Assembly (NCBI GenBank): GCA_963704535.1
Contig: OY969916.1
Location: 3,968,001 to 4,032,000 of the forward strand
DNA length: 64,000 nucleotides
Direction: 5' to 3'
From: G963704535 sp963704535
Lineage (GTDB): Bacteria > Chloroflexota > Chloroflexia > Chloroflexales > Roseiflexaceae
In this document: one piece after another, positions 8,060 through 16,103 of the stretch
Layout of the letters: each line of letters begins with the position of its first letter
How positions within the stretch are numbered: the first letter of the stretch is position 1
Translations under genes and position numbers: made by a program
Notes under the pieces: model-generated
Seen by the model: the letters and a program-made list of their open reading frames with translations, nothing else
Database searches by the model: none
What the model was told of the DNA's origin: nothing

Positions 8060-8815
8060 ATGACACCGTTCATCACCATCACCGAGGCGACGTTTGGGCG
8101 TCACACACGTGCGGCCCCCTGTCCGCTGGTGGTTCGCTTCGGCACGCCGGCGTGCGCGGCCAGCCGGGCAATGACGCCGGTGCTGAAAGAATTGGCGCAC
8201 ACCTACGTTGAGCACGTGCGCGTCGGTACCATCAACGTCGGCAACGCGCCATTCCTTGCTGAACAATATATGATCGAAGCCTCACCCACCTTGGCGATCT
8301 TCGATCAGGGTGAACTGGTGACGCGCATCATCGGGTTTGCCCCGGCGGGATTACTGCGGCTCTTGTTCAGCCAGGTTGCTCAGGGGACACTGGCGGCCAA
8401 CTCGATCTGGCGCCCGACCGAGCAAGTGTTTGAAGATACGGTCATTGTGCCGCTGTTGCAGGCGTGGGGCCTGAGCTACCAGCGGCAGGTACACTGTTCG
8501 TTCCAAACCGGCCGGACCACCCGACACGGACGAGTCGACTTCCTGGTCTACGATCCTTCCACGACACAGCCGCTCACGCTGTTCGAGAACAAACGGCTGA
8601 TTCTCTCTCCGCAGGACTTAGGGCAGGCCGTTGCTCAGGCCCACGCCTACGCACAAGCGCTGCTGGTACCGTCATTCGTGGTCGCTGCGCCATCGGGCAT
8701 GTGGATCTACAAGCTGGAGGGAACACAGGCTATCTGTGCCCGAACCGTGACCAGCCTGGAGGTACACGAGCACCCGAGCGCGCTTCAGCGGCTATTGCTC
8801 CAGCTCTATCGGTGA
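8060..8815 (+). CDS. Thioredoxin-fold / PD-(D/E)XK nuclease-like fusion protein
   Basis: The protein has 251 aa. Residues 1-110 follow the thioredoxin pattern, with 'PLVVRF' then 'TPACAASRAMTPVLKELA' and the cis-Pro loop region 'EASPTLAIFDQGELV'. The usual WCxxC is ACAAS: only the first Cys remains, so no disulphide exchange of the classical type is expected. Residues 115-250 contain 'HGRVDFLVYD', 12 residues, then 'LFENKR'. This D...ExK arrangement matches PD-(D/E)XK nucleases such as the HSDR_N/type I restriction N-terminal fold. The domain match is by motif only. There is no operon partner. Confidence 0.65.
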   Translation: MTPFITITEATFGRHTRAAPCPLVVRFGTPACAASRAMTPVLKELAHTYVEHVRVGTINVGNAPFLAEQYMIEASPTLAIFDQGELVTRIIGFAPAGLLRLLFSQVAQGTLAANSIWRPTEQVFEDTVIVPLLQAWGLSYQRQVHCSFQTGRTTRHGRVDFLVYDPSTTQPLTLFENKRLILSPQDLGQAVAQAHAYAQALLVPSFVVAAPSGMWIYKLEGTQAICARTVTSLEVHEHPSALQRLLLQLYR

Positions 8816-8849
8816 ATTGAGCGCAGTATACTACGAACTGGTGAGGTGC

Positions 8850-9075
8850 CGCAAGCCTCTACCAGCCCTTACAGATGCTTGCCTTTAGGCGCGAAAGCCC
8901 AGGAGCTTTAGCCGTGGGATGAAGCGCGCCGCTTATGAACCTTTCCAAATTGATCGGGTATTAGGCCGCGAAGGCGGCCTTGGTAGGCGTAGCCAAGAGC
9001 TTTAGCTCGCTGGCGGCCCGCCGGGCGGCTAAAGACCGCCGGCTAGTCCTACAAAGCCCACCTTCGCGGGCTACC
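8850..9075. repeat. Intergenic hairpin repeats (CCGCGAAGG type)
   Basis: Nested imperfect inverted words (GGCGCGAAAGCC, GGCCGCGAAGGCGGCC, GAGCTTTAGC, CCACCTTCGCGGGC) fill the space between the fusion gene and the methyltransferase remnant. No coding frame is supported. Confidence 0.5.
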
Positions 9076-9093
9076 CGATTATTTTGTTAATCT

Positions 9094-9692
9094 TCATTGT
9101 ACTTCCCGGCCAACTCGCTGAACAGCGCGACATGTCTCCCGTCGTCGCCAGCCTGGATGCCCGACCCCTCCACGTGATGGGTGCGCAGGTATTTGCAGAT
9201 CGGCTCCATCAGTGGGCTCCTTCGCCACGGCAACCAGATGCCCCGGCACGTAATCAAAGGTCACGCGAATGGCGCCGGCCCGGCGCAGCGGCGCCTCCAG
9301 CCCGGTGGCATCGAACAGGTGGATATGCTCGGGATTGTTGTCGGGCTTGGATGGCGCCGAAAGCACGACAAAGCGGCGCGCCACGCGGCAGGCATGGGCG
9401 AGTGCGGCGGTCGTGTCGGGGATGTGTTCCAACACCTCAAGCAGCGTCACGACATCGAACTCCGATCGTCGAACGGCAGCCGCGTGGCGTCGCCGTGTAT
9501 CGCCGCCAAGGTCGTCACGCCGCCCGCGTGTACCGCCCGTATATCGGCGACCCGGTAGTCGAGCGTATCGAGCGCCGTGACCGGCAGCCATGGAAACGCG
9601 TCGAGCAGCTCGGCCCGATCAAGCGACCAATCGGGCGGCGCCGGGCAGCCGGGCAGCGACCAGGGCGGCGATGTGGTGTGAGCGAAGGTCAT
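9094..9692 (-). pseudogene. Class I SAM methyltransferase, frameshifted and lacking motif I
   Basis: From ATG 9692 (MTFAHTTSPPWSLPG) the frame reaches 'LAAIHGDATRLPFDD', then shifts near 9460. It continues 'FDVVTLLEVLEHIPDTTAAL' and 'RFVVLSAPSKPDNNPEH', a typical methyltransferase type 11 core. The glycine-rich motif I (DxGCG) is absent between 'YRVADI' and 'GDATRLPF', suggesting an internal deletion. A second shift near 9170 would give the natural-looking end 'YLRTHHVEGSGIQAGDDG' and a stop at about 9085. With two frame changes and no SAM loop, it is probably dead. Confidence 0.6.
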
Positions 9693-10316
9693 AGCATACC
9701 TGCGATGTGGTATCAGGGAGAAGAAACCGTTTCTCAAGCGCGCTATCGGTCGTGATGAGAGTATAGCATCGTTCTGGATTGTAGGGGTGCGACAATGGCT
9801 GTCACAGAGGAATGGAAGTCTGACAGACAGCATGGTCTTCCGCGCCCATCTGTCAGGCCCGAAGGGTTTGGTACGCAAAGAACTCCCAAAAGCCACGGAA
9901 ATCAACAAAAAGATCGCGCTTTTCACCAAGCCGCCATCGTATGATCGGCGTATGCTAGAGCACACACTGGTTGCGTTTGAATGCAAGATCCGTCGTTGAT
10001 GTACGACGATTCTCGGGCCGCCCTAGCGAGCATCAGGGTTCTGCCCGATAACACGCTCGGGAATGAGGGTGCGAGTTGCTCCACCCACAATTCTGTTAGA
10101 GACTGTTTGAAAAGGGGGAGTTTGAGGGGGCCGCCCCTCGAGAATTCCCCATTCCACCACGCATCGTAGGCGAGACAATGTCCTTTTCAAACAGTTTCTT
10201 AGAAAGGAGGACCGCTACAGACGAGCAATACTCAACGGCGAGGATGGAACATTGTCGGTGTAGATCGCTTGTTCAGATTGCCATGACCGCCATCCAATCC
10301 GAAAAGGAGCAGAGCA
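9693..10316. other. Gene-poor spacer
   Basis: It contains one MITE (10099-10198) and no convincing gene. A 70-codon frame at 9787-9999 lacks a ribosome site and any recognisable motif, so it is not called. The last part carries the AAAGGAG leader of the sugar-binding protein. Confidence 0.5.
10099..10198. mobile_element. MITE, GAGACTGTTTGAAAAGG variant
   Basis: The terminal inverted repeats are GAGACTGTTTGAAAAGG and CCTTTTCAAACAGTTTC. TTA is duplicated at 10096-10098 and 10199-10201. The core hairpin is GAGGGGGC/GCCCCTC. Confidence 0.85.
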
Positions 10317-12146
10317 ATGAACGATCGCAAGCGCCTATCGAGGCGGCAATTTCTGCAACTCACCGGCACGGCGGGCGCCTCCGCCGTATTGGCTGCCTGT
10401 GGAGGCACGACTCCCCCTGCATCAACCGCGAGCACGGCCGCCCCGGCCGCAACCTCCGCGCCTCCTGCTGCCGCGACCGCAGCACCCGCTGCGGCAGCCG
10501 CCGCGACTACTGGGCCGGCCGCGCAGTCACTTGCGGAGTTGCTGGGCGCCGATATGCCCGGCAGCCCGAACCATCCCAAAGGTTGGACGACGATGCTGCC
10601 CGATCTCCCCGCCGGCCTACCGCCATCGGGCGACCCAATCACAATTTCGGTCACCCGGCGCGTCGACGCCCAGACGAAATTTGCCCAAGGCGACGACCTG
10701 GAAAACAACCCCTGGTCGCGCATGATCGAGAAGCTCTTCGGCGTCAAGTTCTCCGTCGCCTGGACCTGGGCGACCAACGACGAGGCCAACTCCAAGTATA
10801 ATCTGGCGCTGTCCAGCGGCGACATGCCCGACTACCTCGAAACCGTGCCGCTCAACGTCTTTGTTCAGATGGTTCAGGCCGGCGCGCTGGAGGATATCAC
10901 CGAGGCGTGGGAGCGCTACGCCAGCGACCGCTGGAAGAAGGCTTTTGAGCCGTATGGCGAGCTACCCTGGACGTGGAGCAAGATCGACGGCCGGATCTAC
11001 GGCATCCCGCGCGTCGAAGACCTGGCGCACAATGACACCATCCTGTGGTACCGCGCCGATTGGCTCGACAAGCTCAACCTGAAACCGCCAACGACGCTCG
11101 ACGAACTGCACAATGTTGCCCTGGAGATCGTCAAGTCCGGCATCGGCAAGGGCGCCTCCGGCACCACACTGGGCCTGATGGCGAACAAGCAGTACGCCCA
11201 TACTTGGTACGGCAGCCTGGACCCGATCTGGGGCGCGTTCGGCGTGATCCCCGACCACTGGAGCAAAGTCGGCGATGGCCTGGTCTTAGATGCCACCCGG
11301 CCGGAGATGAAGGACGCGCTGGCCCTGCTCAACCAGTGGTACAAAGACGGCATCTTCCGCAAGGACTTCTTCGCCGTCGAAACCTCCGATTCGGTCCAGG
11401 ATGTCGCGTCGAGCCAAGTTGGCTTGCACTTTACACCATCGTGGGGCGCCAACCTCGACACCGTCAAGAACGACCCGGAGACGAAGTGGGCCTTTACCAG
11501 CATCCCCACCGGACCAAACGGCAAGAAAGGGAAGTACACCGAGAACAACTTCAAGCCGGAATCGTTTGCCTTCCGCAAGGGCGCGCAGAATATCGAGAAG
11601 ATCTTCCAGATCACCAATTGGATGATCGAGCTGACCGAAGACTTCTCGCGGCGCTTCCACGGCTGGGAGGGCTCCAACTATACCTGGGACGGCGACAAAG
11701 TGGCCTGGACCGACGCCGGCTGGCCGGCCTGGGCGATCGGGCCGATCGGCACGCGCGGCACCGGCATGGCCGACCCAAAGAGTATCGGGAATGGCATCAA
11801 GTATCGCCGCGAGGAGTGGAGCAAGATCCCGGCCGAGCAGCGCGACGCGATGCAAAATCTGCTGCTCGAAGATCCCACGGGCGTGCAGCAGGTCAGCGAC
11901 GAGTCGCGGCTGTTCATCCTCGACACTGCCGCCGATGCCAAGCTCACCCAGCTGCAACGGTTGCCCACGCCCACACAACTGGAGCGCGGAGCTGATCTGC
12001 AAAAAGTGATCGACGAGGCGCTCATTGGCATTATCGTCGGCGAAAAGCCGCTCAGTTCATTCGATGACATGGTCGCGCAGTGGAAGCAGCAAGGCGGCGA
12101 CCAGGTGACCCAGGAAGTCAACGAGTGGTGGGCGACGAAGGCGTAG
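10317..12146 (+). CDS. Extracellular sugar(-acid)-binding lipoprotein of a CUT1-type ABC transporter
   Basis: The protein has 609 aa, with AGGAG eight bases before the ATG. The N-terminus 'RKRLSRRQFLQLTGTAGASA' is a twin-arginine signal followed by the lipobox VLAAC, so it is a Tat-exported lipoprotein. An Ala/Pro/Thr linker (about 38-75) precedes a family 1 solute-binding fold ('WTWATNDEANSKYNLALSSG', 'IDGRIYGIPRVED', 'LNQWYKDGIFRKDFFA'). Its length and sequence recall LipO-type proteins. Two permease genes follow in the same direction. No ATPase is encoded nearby, so a shared MsiK-type ATPase is expected elsewhere. The catabolic genes downstream point to a sugar acid as substrate, which is inference. 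Confidence 0.9.
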   Translation: MNDRKRLSRRQFLQLTGTAGASAVLAACGGTTPPASTASTAAPAATSAPPAAATAAPAAAAAATTGPAAQSLAELLGADMPGSPNHPKGWTTMLPDLPAGLPPSGDPITISVTRRVDAQTKFAQGDDLENNPWSRMIEKLFGVKFSVAWTWATNDEANSKYNLALSSGDMPDYLETVPLNVFVQMVQAGALEDITEAWERYASDRWKKAFEPYGELPWTWSKIDGRIYGIPRVEDLAHNDTILWYRADWLDKLNLKPPTTLDELHNVALEIVKSGIGKGASGTTLGLMANKQYAHTWYGSLDPIWGAFGVIPDHWSKVGDGLVLDATRPEMKDALALLNQWYKDGIFRKDFFAVETSDSVQDVASSQVGLHFTPSWGANLDTVKNDPETKWAFTSIPTGPNGKKGKYTENNFKPESFAFRKGAQNIEKIFQITNWMIELTEDFSRRFHGWEGSNYTWDGDKVAWTDAGWPAWAIGPIGTRGTGMADPKSIGNGIKYRREEWSKIPAEQRDAMQNLLLEDPTGVQQVSDESRLFILDTAADAKLTQLQRLPTPTQLERGADLQKVIDEALIGIIVGEKPLSSFDDMVAQWKQQGGDQVTQEVNEWWATKA

Positions 12147-12151
12147 CCTCG

Positions 12152-12176
12152 GAGATTGGAGATTGGAGATTACAGG
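12152..12176. repeat. GGAGATT short tandem repeat
   Basis: GGAGATTGGAGATTGGAGATT directly follows the binding-protein gene. It is the same word family as the NRPS-internal inserts at 42452, 53621 and 54739. A CCCTTCGTCAGGCTCAGG word follows at about 12214. Confidence 0.8.
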
Positions 12177-12260
12177 AGTTACTCGGTGACACCCACAACG
12201 CCGCTCTTGCCTGCCCTTCGTCAGGCTCAGGAAGTTCGGCAGCAAGGTACTTCACCTCTT

Positions 12261-12306
12261 TTTTATCGACGATTTTTGCACGGCCGTGCAAAAATCGTCG
12301 ATAAAA
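12261..12306. repeat. Perfect 46-bp palindrome
   Basis: The arms of 23 bases (TTTTATCGACGATTTTTGCA plus CGG) meet at 12283/12284 with no spacer, and every base is paired. It lies between the binding-protein and first permease genes. It could be a cruciform, the remains of a small transposon, or a transcript-processing hairpin. The lack of a loop argues against an ordinary terminator. Confidence 0.9.
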
Positions 12307-12366
12307 GGAAGAAAGAGTACCGCTCTGCCGAAGGCTGAAACCACGTTTGAGTGGATGACCGCGTAA

Positions 12367-12468
12367 TACCAAATCGCGTTCTGCTGTATAAAAAAGGGGA
12401 GGCGTGGAGGGGCCGCCCTCCACAGAAAAACTTCCCCCATGCTTCTACACGAGAACGCGACTTGGTAT
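12367..12468. mobile_element. MITE-like element, ATACCAARTCGCGTTCT ends
   Basis: The left end ATACCAAATCGCGTTCT is mirrored by AGAACGCGACTTGGTAT at the right end, with one mismatch. The core is a GGAGGGG/CCCTCC hairpin. The end sequence differs from the other MITE family here. Confidence 0.7.
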
Positions 12469-12505
12469 AAGTCCTGTCAGAACATGAACGGGAAGCGAGT
12501 TGACC

Positions 12506-13450
12506 ATGGCAATTGCGGAACAAAGAACCCGGGCCGCGCCGGCGCGGCGCACCAACTGGCGGGTCTATATTGCCCGGACCTGGCCATTGTATGCGATGCT
12601 GGTGCTGCCGCTGATCCAGTTGGCGCTGTTTCACTACTACCCCATGTATGGCGTGATTGTCGCCTTCCAGAACTTCAACCCCGGCCTCGGGTTCACGCGC
12701 TCGCCATGGGTAGGGCTGAATAATTTCCGCTATCTGTTTTTGAACCCCGACTTCAAGACGGTGCTGTGGAACTCGTTGTTCATCGCCGCCGCAAAGCTTG
12801 TCACCCTTCAGATCGTGGCGGTCAGCCTGGCGCTGCTGCTCAACGAGGCGCGTTCCATGATCTTCAAACGCACCATGCAGACGGTGGTGTACCTGCCGCA
12901 CTTTCTGTCGTGGATCGTGCTCGGCGGCATCCTGGTCGATCTGTTGTCGGCAAATGGCCTGGCCAACCGTTCACTGAGTATGCTGGGCCTCCCGCCGATC
13001 CTCTTCCTGGGCAGCAACACCTGGTTTCGCCCGACAATCATTGTGACCAACCTGTGGAAGGAAGCCGGTTGGGCCACGATTATCTACTTGGCGGCGCTGA
13101 CGAACATTGATCCTGGCCTGCACGAGGCCGCAGCGATCGACGGCGCGAACCGCTGGCAACGCATCCGCCATATTAATATCCCCGGCATCATCTCGGTGGT
13201 TATTTTGATCGCCTGCCTCAACCTGGGCAACGTGCTTCAGGCCGGGTTCGAGCAGATTCTGACGCTGTACAATCCGGTGGTCTATCGCACTGGCGACATC
13301 CTGGATACCTACGTCTATCGGGCCGGGCTGATCTCGGCGCGCTACAGCCTGGCCGCCGCCGTGGGCTTATTCCAATCGGCGATCGGCTTTATTCTGATCG
13401 TGGTCGCCTATCGCCTGGCCGACCGATTTGCCGGCTATCGCGTTTTTTAA
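12506..13450 (+). CDS. ABC transporter permease, LplB/UgpA-like (CUT1)
   Basis: From ATG 12506 the protein has 314 aa, with a weak GGAAG leader. Six hydrophobic helices are visible (for example WPLYAMLVLPLIQLALF and 'IISVVILIACLNLGNVLQ'). The EAA loop reads 'EAAAIDGANRWQRIRHINIP', the contact site for the ATPase. It is the first of two membrane subunits forming the channel with the second permease. The closest type is LplB of polysaccharide/aldouronate transporters. TTG 12500 two codons earlier is a less likely start. Its TAA stop is also the left target duplication of the MITE array that follows. Confidence 0.9.
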   Translation: MAIAEQRTRAAPARRTNWRVYIARTWPLYAMLVLPLIQLALFHYYPMYGVIVAFQNFNPGLGFTRSPWVGLNNFRYLFLNPDFKTVLWNSLFIAAAKLVTLQIVAVSLALLLNEARSMIFKRTMQTVVYLPHFLSWIVLGGILVDLLSANGLANRSLSMLGLPPILFLGSNTWFRPTIIVTNLWKEAGWATIIYLAALTNIDPGLHEAAAIDGANRWQRIRHINIPGIISVVILIACLNLGNVLQAGFEQILTLYNPVVYRTGDILDTYVYRAGLISARYSLAAAVGLFQSAIGFILIVVAYRLADRFAGYRVF

Positions 13451-13654
13451 GCTGTCTGAAAAGGGGGAGTTTGAGGGGCAGCCTTCTCAAGAACCCCTTT
13501 CCACGCTGTCTGAAAAGGGGGAGTTTGAGGGGGCTGCCCCCTCAAGAACCCCTTTCCACGCTGTCTGAAAAGGGGGAGTTTGAGGGGGCTGCCCCCTCAA
13601 GAACCCCTTTCCACCAGGATCTCTGGGCGACAAAAGGGCTTTTCAGACAGCCTC
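13451..13654. mobile_element. Expanded MITE with three tandem units
   Basis: Units starting GCTGTCTGAAAAGGGGGAGT occur at 13451, 13505 and 13560, with 54-55-base spacing and almost identical sequence. Only the last ends in the full right repeat CCC(T)TTTCAGACAGCCTC. TAA flanks both sides (13448-13450, 13655-13657). The left part of a MITE has apparently been tandemly amplified, between two genes of one operon. Confidence 0.85.
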
Positions 13655-13671
13655 TAAGGGAGAACACCATC

Positions 13672-14553
13672 ATGGTTCTTGAAAAAAGCTGGTCGAGTCG
13701 GCTGTTTGACATCGCCATTTACTTCATCCTTGGGCTGATCGGCCTGGTGTGCCTGCTGCCGCTCCTGCATCTGGTCGCGGTTTCCCTGAGCAATCGGTCG
13801 GCCTCGGTGGGGGGCTTCGTCACGCTCTGGCCGGTCGGGTTCACCTTGTACAACTACCAGGAGATTCTCGCGGCTGGGCCGGTGTACCGCGCGTTGTTCG
13901 TCACGATCCAGCGCGTCGTGCTGGGTACGGCGATCAACATGGCACTGACGGTGCTGGCGGCCTATCCGCTCTCCAAAAGCACACAGGAGTTCAAGGGTCG
14001 TAACTGGTTTATGTGGATTCTGCTGATTGCGCTGCTGTTTAACGGCGGCCTGATCCCCTGGTTTCTGGCGATTCGCAGCCTGGGTCTGCTCAACTCGATC
14101 TGGGCGTTGGTCCTGCACGATGCGCTGCCGATCTGGAATGTCATTCTGCTGATGAATTTCTTCCGCGAGCTGCCGCGCGAACTCGAAGAAGCTGCGATCA
14201 TCGACGGCGCCTCCTACTGGGATACCTTGTTCCACATCTACCTACCGCTGTCGGTGCCGGCGCTGGCCACGCTGACGCTGTTCGCCGCCGTGGGGCACTG
14301 GAATGCCTGGTTCGACGGCATGGTCTTGATGACCAAAAATGAGAACTACCCGATTATGACGTTCTTGCGAACCGTTGTGATCGACCTCAATCTCCAGGTG
14401 CTGTCGGTGAATCCCCAGGACCTCTACAATCTGTCGGATCGCTCGATTCGGGCGGCCACAATCGTCGTGGCAACACTGCCGATTCTGGTGGTCTACCCAT
14501 TCTTGCAGCGCTACTTCATCCACGGGATTCGCCTGGGCGCGGTCAAGGGGTAA
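13672..14553 (+). CDS. ABC transporter permease, LplC/YtcP-like (CUT1)
   Basis: The start is ATG 13672 (MVLEKSWSSRLFD), with GGGAGA about ten bases upstream. The longer open frame to 13471 only reads through MITE sequence. The 293-aa protein has six helices and the EAA motif 'EEAAIIDGASYWDTLFHIYLP'-like contact loop. The C-terminal 'YFIHGIRLGAVKG' is typical of LplC-type permeases. It pairs with the preceding permease to form the importer. Confidence 0.9.
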   Translation: MVLEKSWSSRLFDIAIYFILGLIGLVCLLPLLHLVAVSLSNRSASVGGFVTLWPVGFTLYNYQEILAAGPVYRALFVTIQRVVLGTAINMALTVLAAYPLSKSTQEFKGRNWFMWILLIALLFNGGLIPWFLAIRSLGLLNSIWALVLHDALPIWNVILLMNFFRELPRELEEAAIIDGASYWDTLFHIYLPLSVPALATLTLFAAVGHWNAWFDGMVLMTKNENYPIMTFLRTVVIDLNLQVLSVNPQDLYNLSDRSIRAATIVVATLPILVVYPFLQRYFIHGIRLGAVKG

Positions 14554-14586
14554 CGGTTTGCTGAGAAATAAGCTCGGATCTGCCCG

Positions 14587-14650
14587 GAGATTAGAGATTG
14601 GAGATTGAGAGGCCGCGATCAATCTCCAATCTCTAATCTCCAATCTCTCA
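14587..14650. repeat. GGAGATT / AATCTCC inverted repeat
   Basis: GAGATTAGAGATTGGAGATT is mirrored by AATCTCCAATCTCTAATCTC with a short centre, forming a hairpin between the permease and dehydratase genes. It is the intergenic counterpart of the in-gene inserts at 42452, 53621 and 54739. Confidence 0.9.
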
Positions 14651-14693
14651 TCGCCAATCCCCACTGAACTACAGAAGCGGAAAGGTTGCTCGC

Positions 14694-16014
14694 ATGCCTG
14701 AAGAACAGGAACGCATCGGTCGCGTCGAGAACGCGATTAACACAAACTCGCGGCCCTCGGATCTCAAGATCACCGATATGCGCGTCGCAGTGGTTGCCAG
14801 CAACTACGACTACCCGATCATCCGCATCGATACCAACCAGGGCGTCTATGGCCTCGGCGAGGTGCGCGACGCCGGCCACCAGGAGAATGCGCTCCAGTTT
14901 AAGAGCATGCTGCTTGGCCAGAATCCTTGCAATGTGGACATGATCTTTCGCGCGATCAAGCAGTTTGGCAATTGGGGCCGCGAGGGTGGCGGCGTCTCGG
15001 GGATCGAGATTGCGTTGTGGGATCTGGTGGGCAAGGTCTACGGCGTGCCGTGCTACCAGTTCCTGGGCGGCAAGTATCGCGACCGGGTGCGCCTCTACGC
15101 CGACACACCCGCGCCCGACGACGCGACGCCTGAAGGCTATGCTGCGGCGGTGTACACACGCAAGGCGCTGGGACTGACATTTATCAAGTTCGATATCCGG
15201 CCGCGGCTGTTCGAAGACTGCGAGGGCGGCATCTGCGGCCAGGCGAGTCCGTTCGAGTATGCCTTGGGCCAGCGCCGGCGCGCGCCTGGATCAGGCCAGG
15301 GGCCAAAGATCACCGATAAGGGCATCGCCAGCGCGGTCGAGATCGTCGCCGCCGTGCGCGAGGCGGCCGGCTGGGAGATTTCGCTCTGCACCGACCACTT
15401 CGGCCATGGCTATATGACGGCCAAAGAGGTGATTCGGCTCGGCAAGGCCATCGAGCCGTACGGCCTGGCCTGGCTGGAAGATCCCATGCCCTGGTGGGAT
15501 ATCGAGGGCCACAAACAGGTGACGGACGCGATCAATGTTCCGACTGCGGCCGGCGAGGAGCTGTATCTCTGGGATGGCTTCCGTGAGCTGATCGAGAAGC
15601 GCGCCGTCGATATCATTCACCCCGATCTGCTGACCTCCGGCGGTATGGTGGAAACAAAGCGGATCGCCGACTATGCCGAGCGCTATGGGCTGCCGACCGC
15701 GCTGCACTTCGCCGGCTCGCCGATCGCCTTTATGGCGAATGTGCATTGCGCCGCCGCGATCCCCAGCTTTGTCGCGCTTGAGCATCACGGCCTGGATTTG
15801 CCCTTCTGGAACGAGCCTGGTCACAGGTCTGCCCGACGACTACATGGCCGGGGGCTATGTGGCGGTGCCCGATACGCCGGGGCTGGGTGTCGACCTGAAC
15901 TACGAAGGCATCGAAGCCAACCTGCGTACGCCTGGTACCATGTTCCAGCCGACCGAGCAGTGGAATACTCCCAAGCTCGGCTTCTGGCAGCCCGACCGCC
16001 GCTGGTCCGAATGA
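14694..16014 (+). CDS. Enolase-superfamily sugar-acid dehydratase (MR/MLE type), frameshifted
   Basis: The start ATG 14694 follows GAAAGG. An N-terminal capping domain (about residues 20-130) contains 'GLGEVRDAGHQENALQF' and 'WGREGGGVSGIEIALWDL'. The barrel shows 'LTFIKFDIRP' and three acidic metal-ligand positions: Asp in 'LCTDHFGHG', Glu in 'WLEDPMPW' and Glu in 'AAGEELY'. Near 15815 the frame must change so that 'LPFWN' continues into 'LVTGLPDDYMAGGYVAVPDT', the expected C-terminus, ending at 16014. In this superfamily such enzymes dehydrate aldonic acids to 2-keto-3-deoxy acids. Position between an importer and an aldolase-type gene supports that. A one-base assembly error is plausible. 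Confidence 0.8.
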
Positions 16015-16103
16015 TATATTCGGTTGGCGAGGGGGAGACTGAGGGGCTGCCCCCTCAAACCCCTTTTTCCCAGAGAATTTCAGTATGAAACGAGTGAGAA
16101 GCT

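Larger units (their letters stand above)
7684..8061 (-). pseudogene. N-terminal fragment of a two-component-regulator propeller sensor
   Basis: From ATG 8061 (earlier in-frame ATGs exist) the product has a signal or transmembrane segment (IRIAWAFAALLILLSLVLPA). It is followed by 'FDRLSIEDGLSQSKINSI', then 'GFMWFGTVEGLNKYDGYTF'. This is the first blade of the ligand-binding propeller found in hybrid sensor kinases. Such proteins exceed 900 aa, but here the homology ends near 'PLRSRIRHL' where CACGTTT repeats begin. Propeller, kinase and regulator parts are gone. Its start overlaps the divergent start at 8060. Confidence 0.7.

Noticed and set aside
9787..9999. 70-codon plus-strand open frame in the spacer before the sugar operon
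   Set aside because: It has no ribosome site, no recognisable motif and lies beside degenerate DNA.
12261..12306. 46-bp palindrome as a rho-independent terminator
   Set aside because: It has no loop and is AT-rich in the outer arms; the genes on both sides appear to belong to one operon.
13451..13654. Three regular 54-55-base repeats that could suggest a CRISPR array
   Set aside because: There are no variable spacers between the units. The units are MITE left ends and the block is bounded by a TAA duplication.
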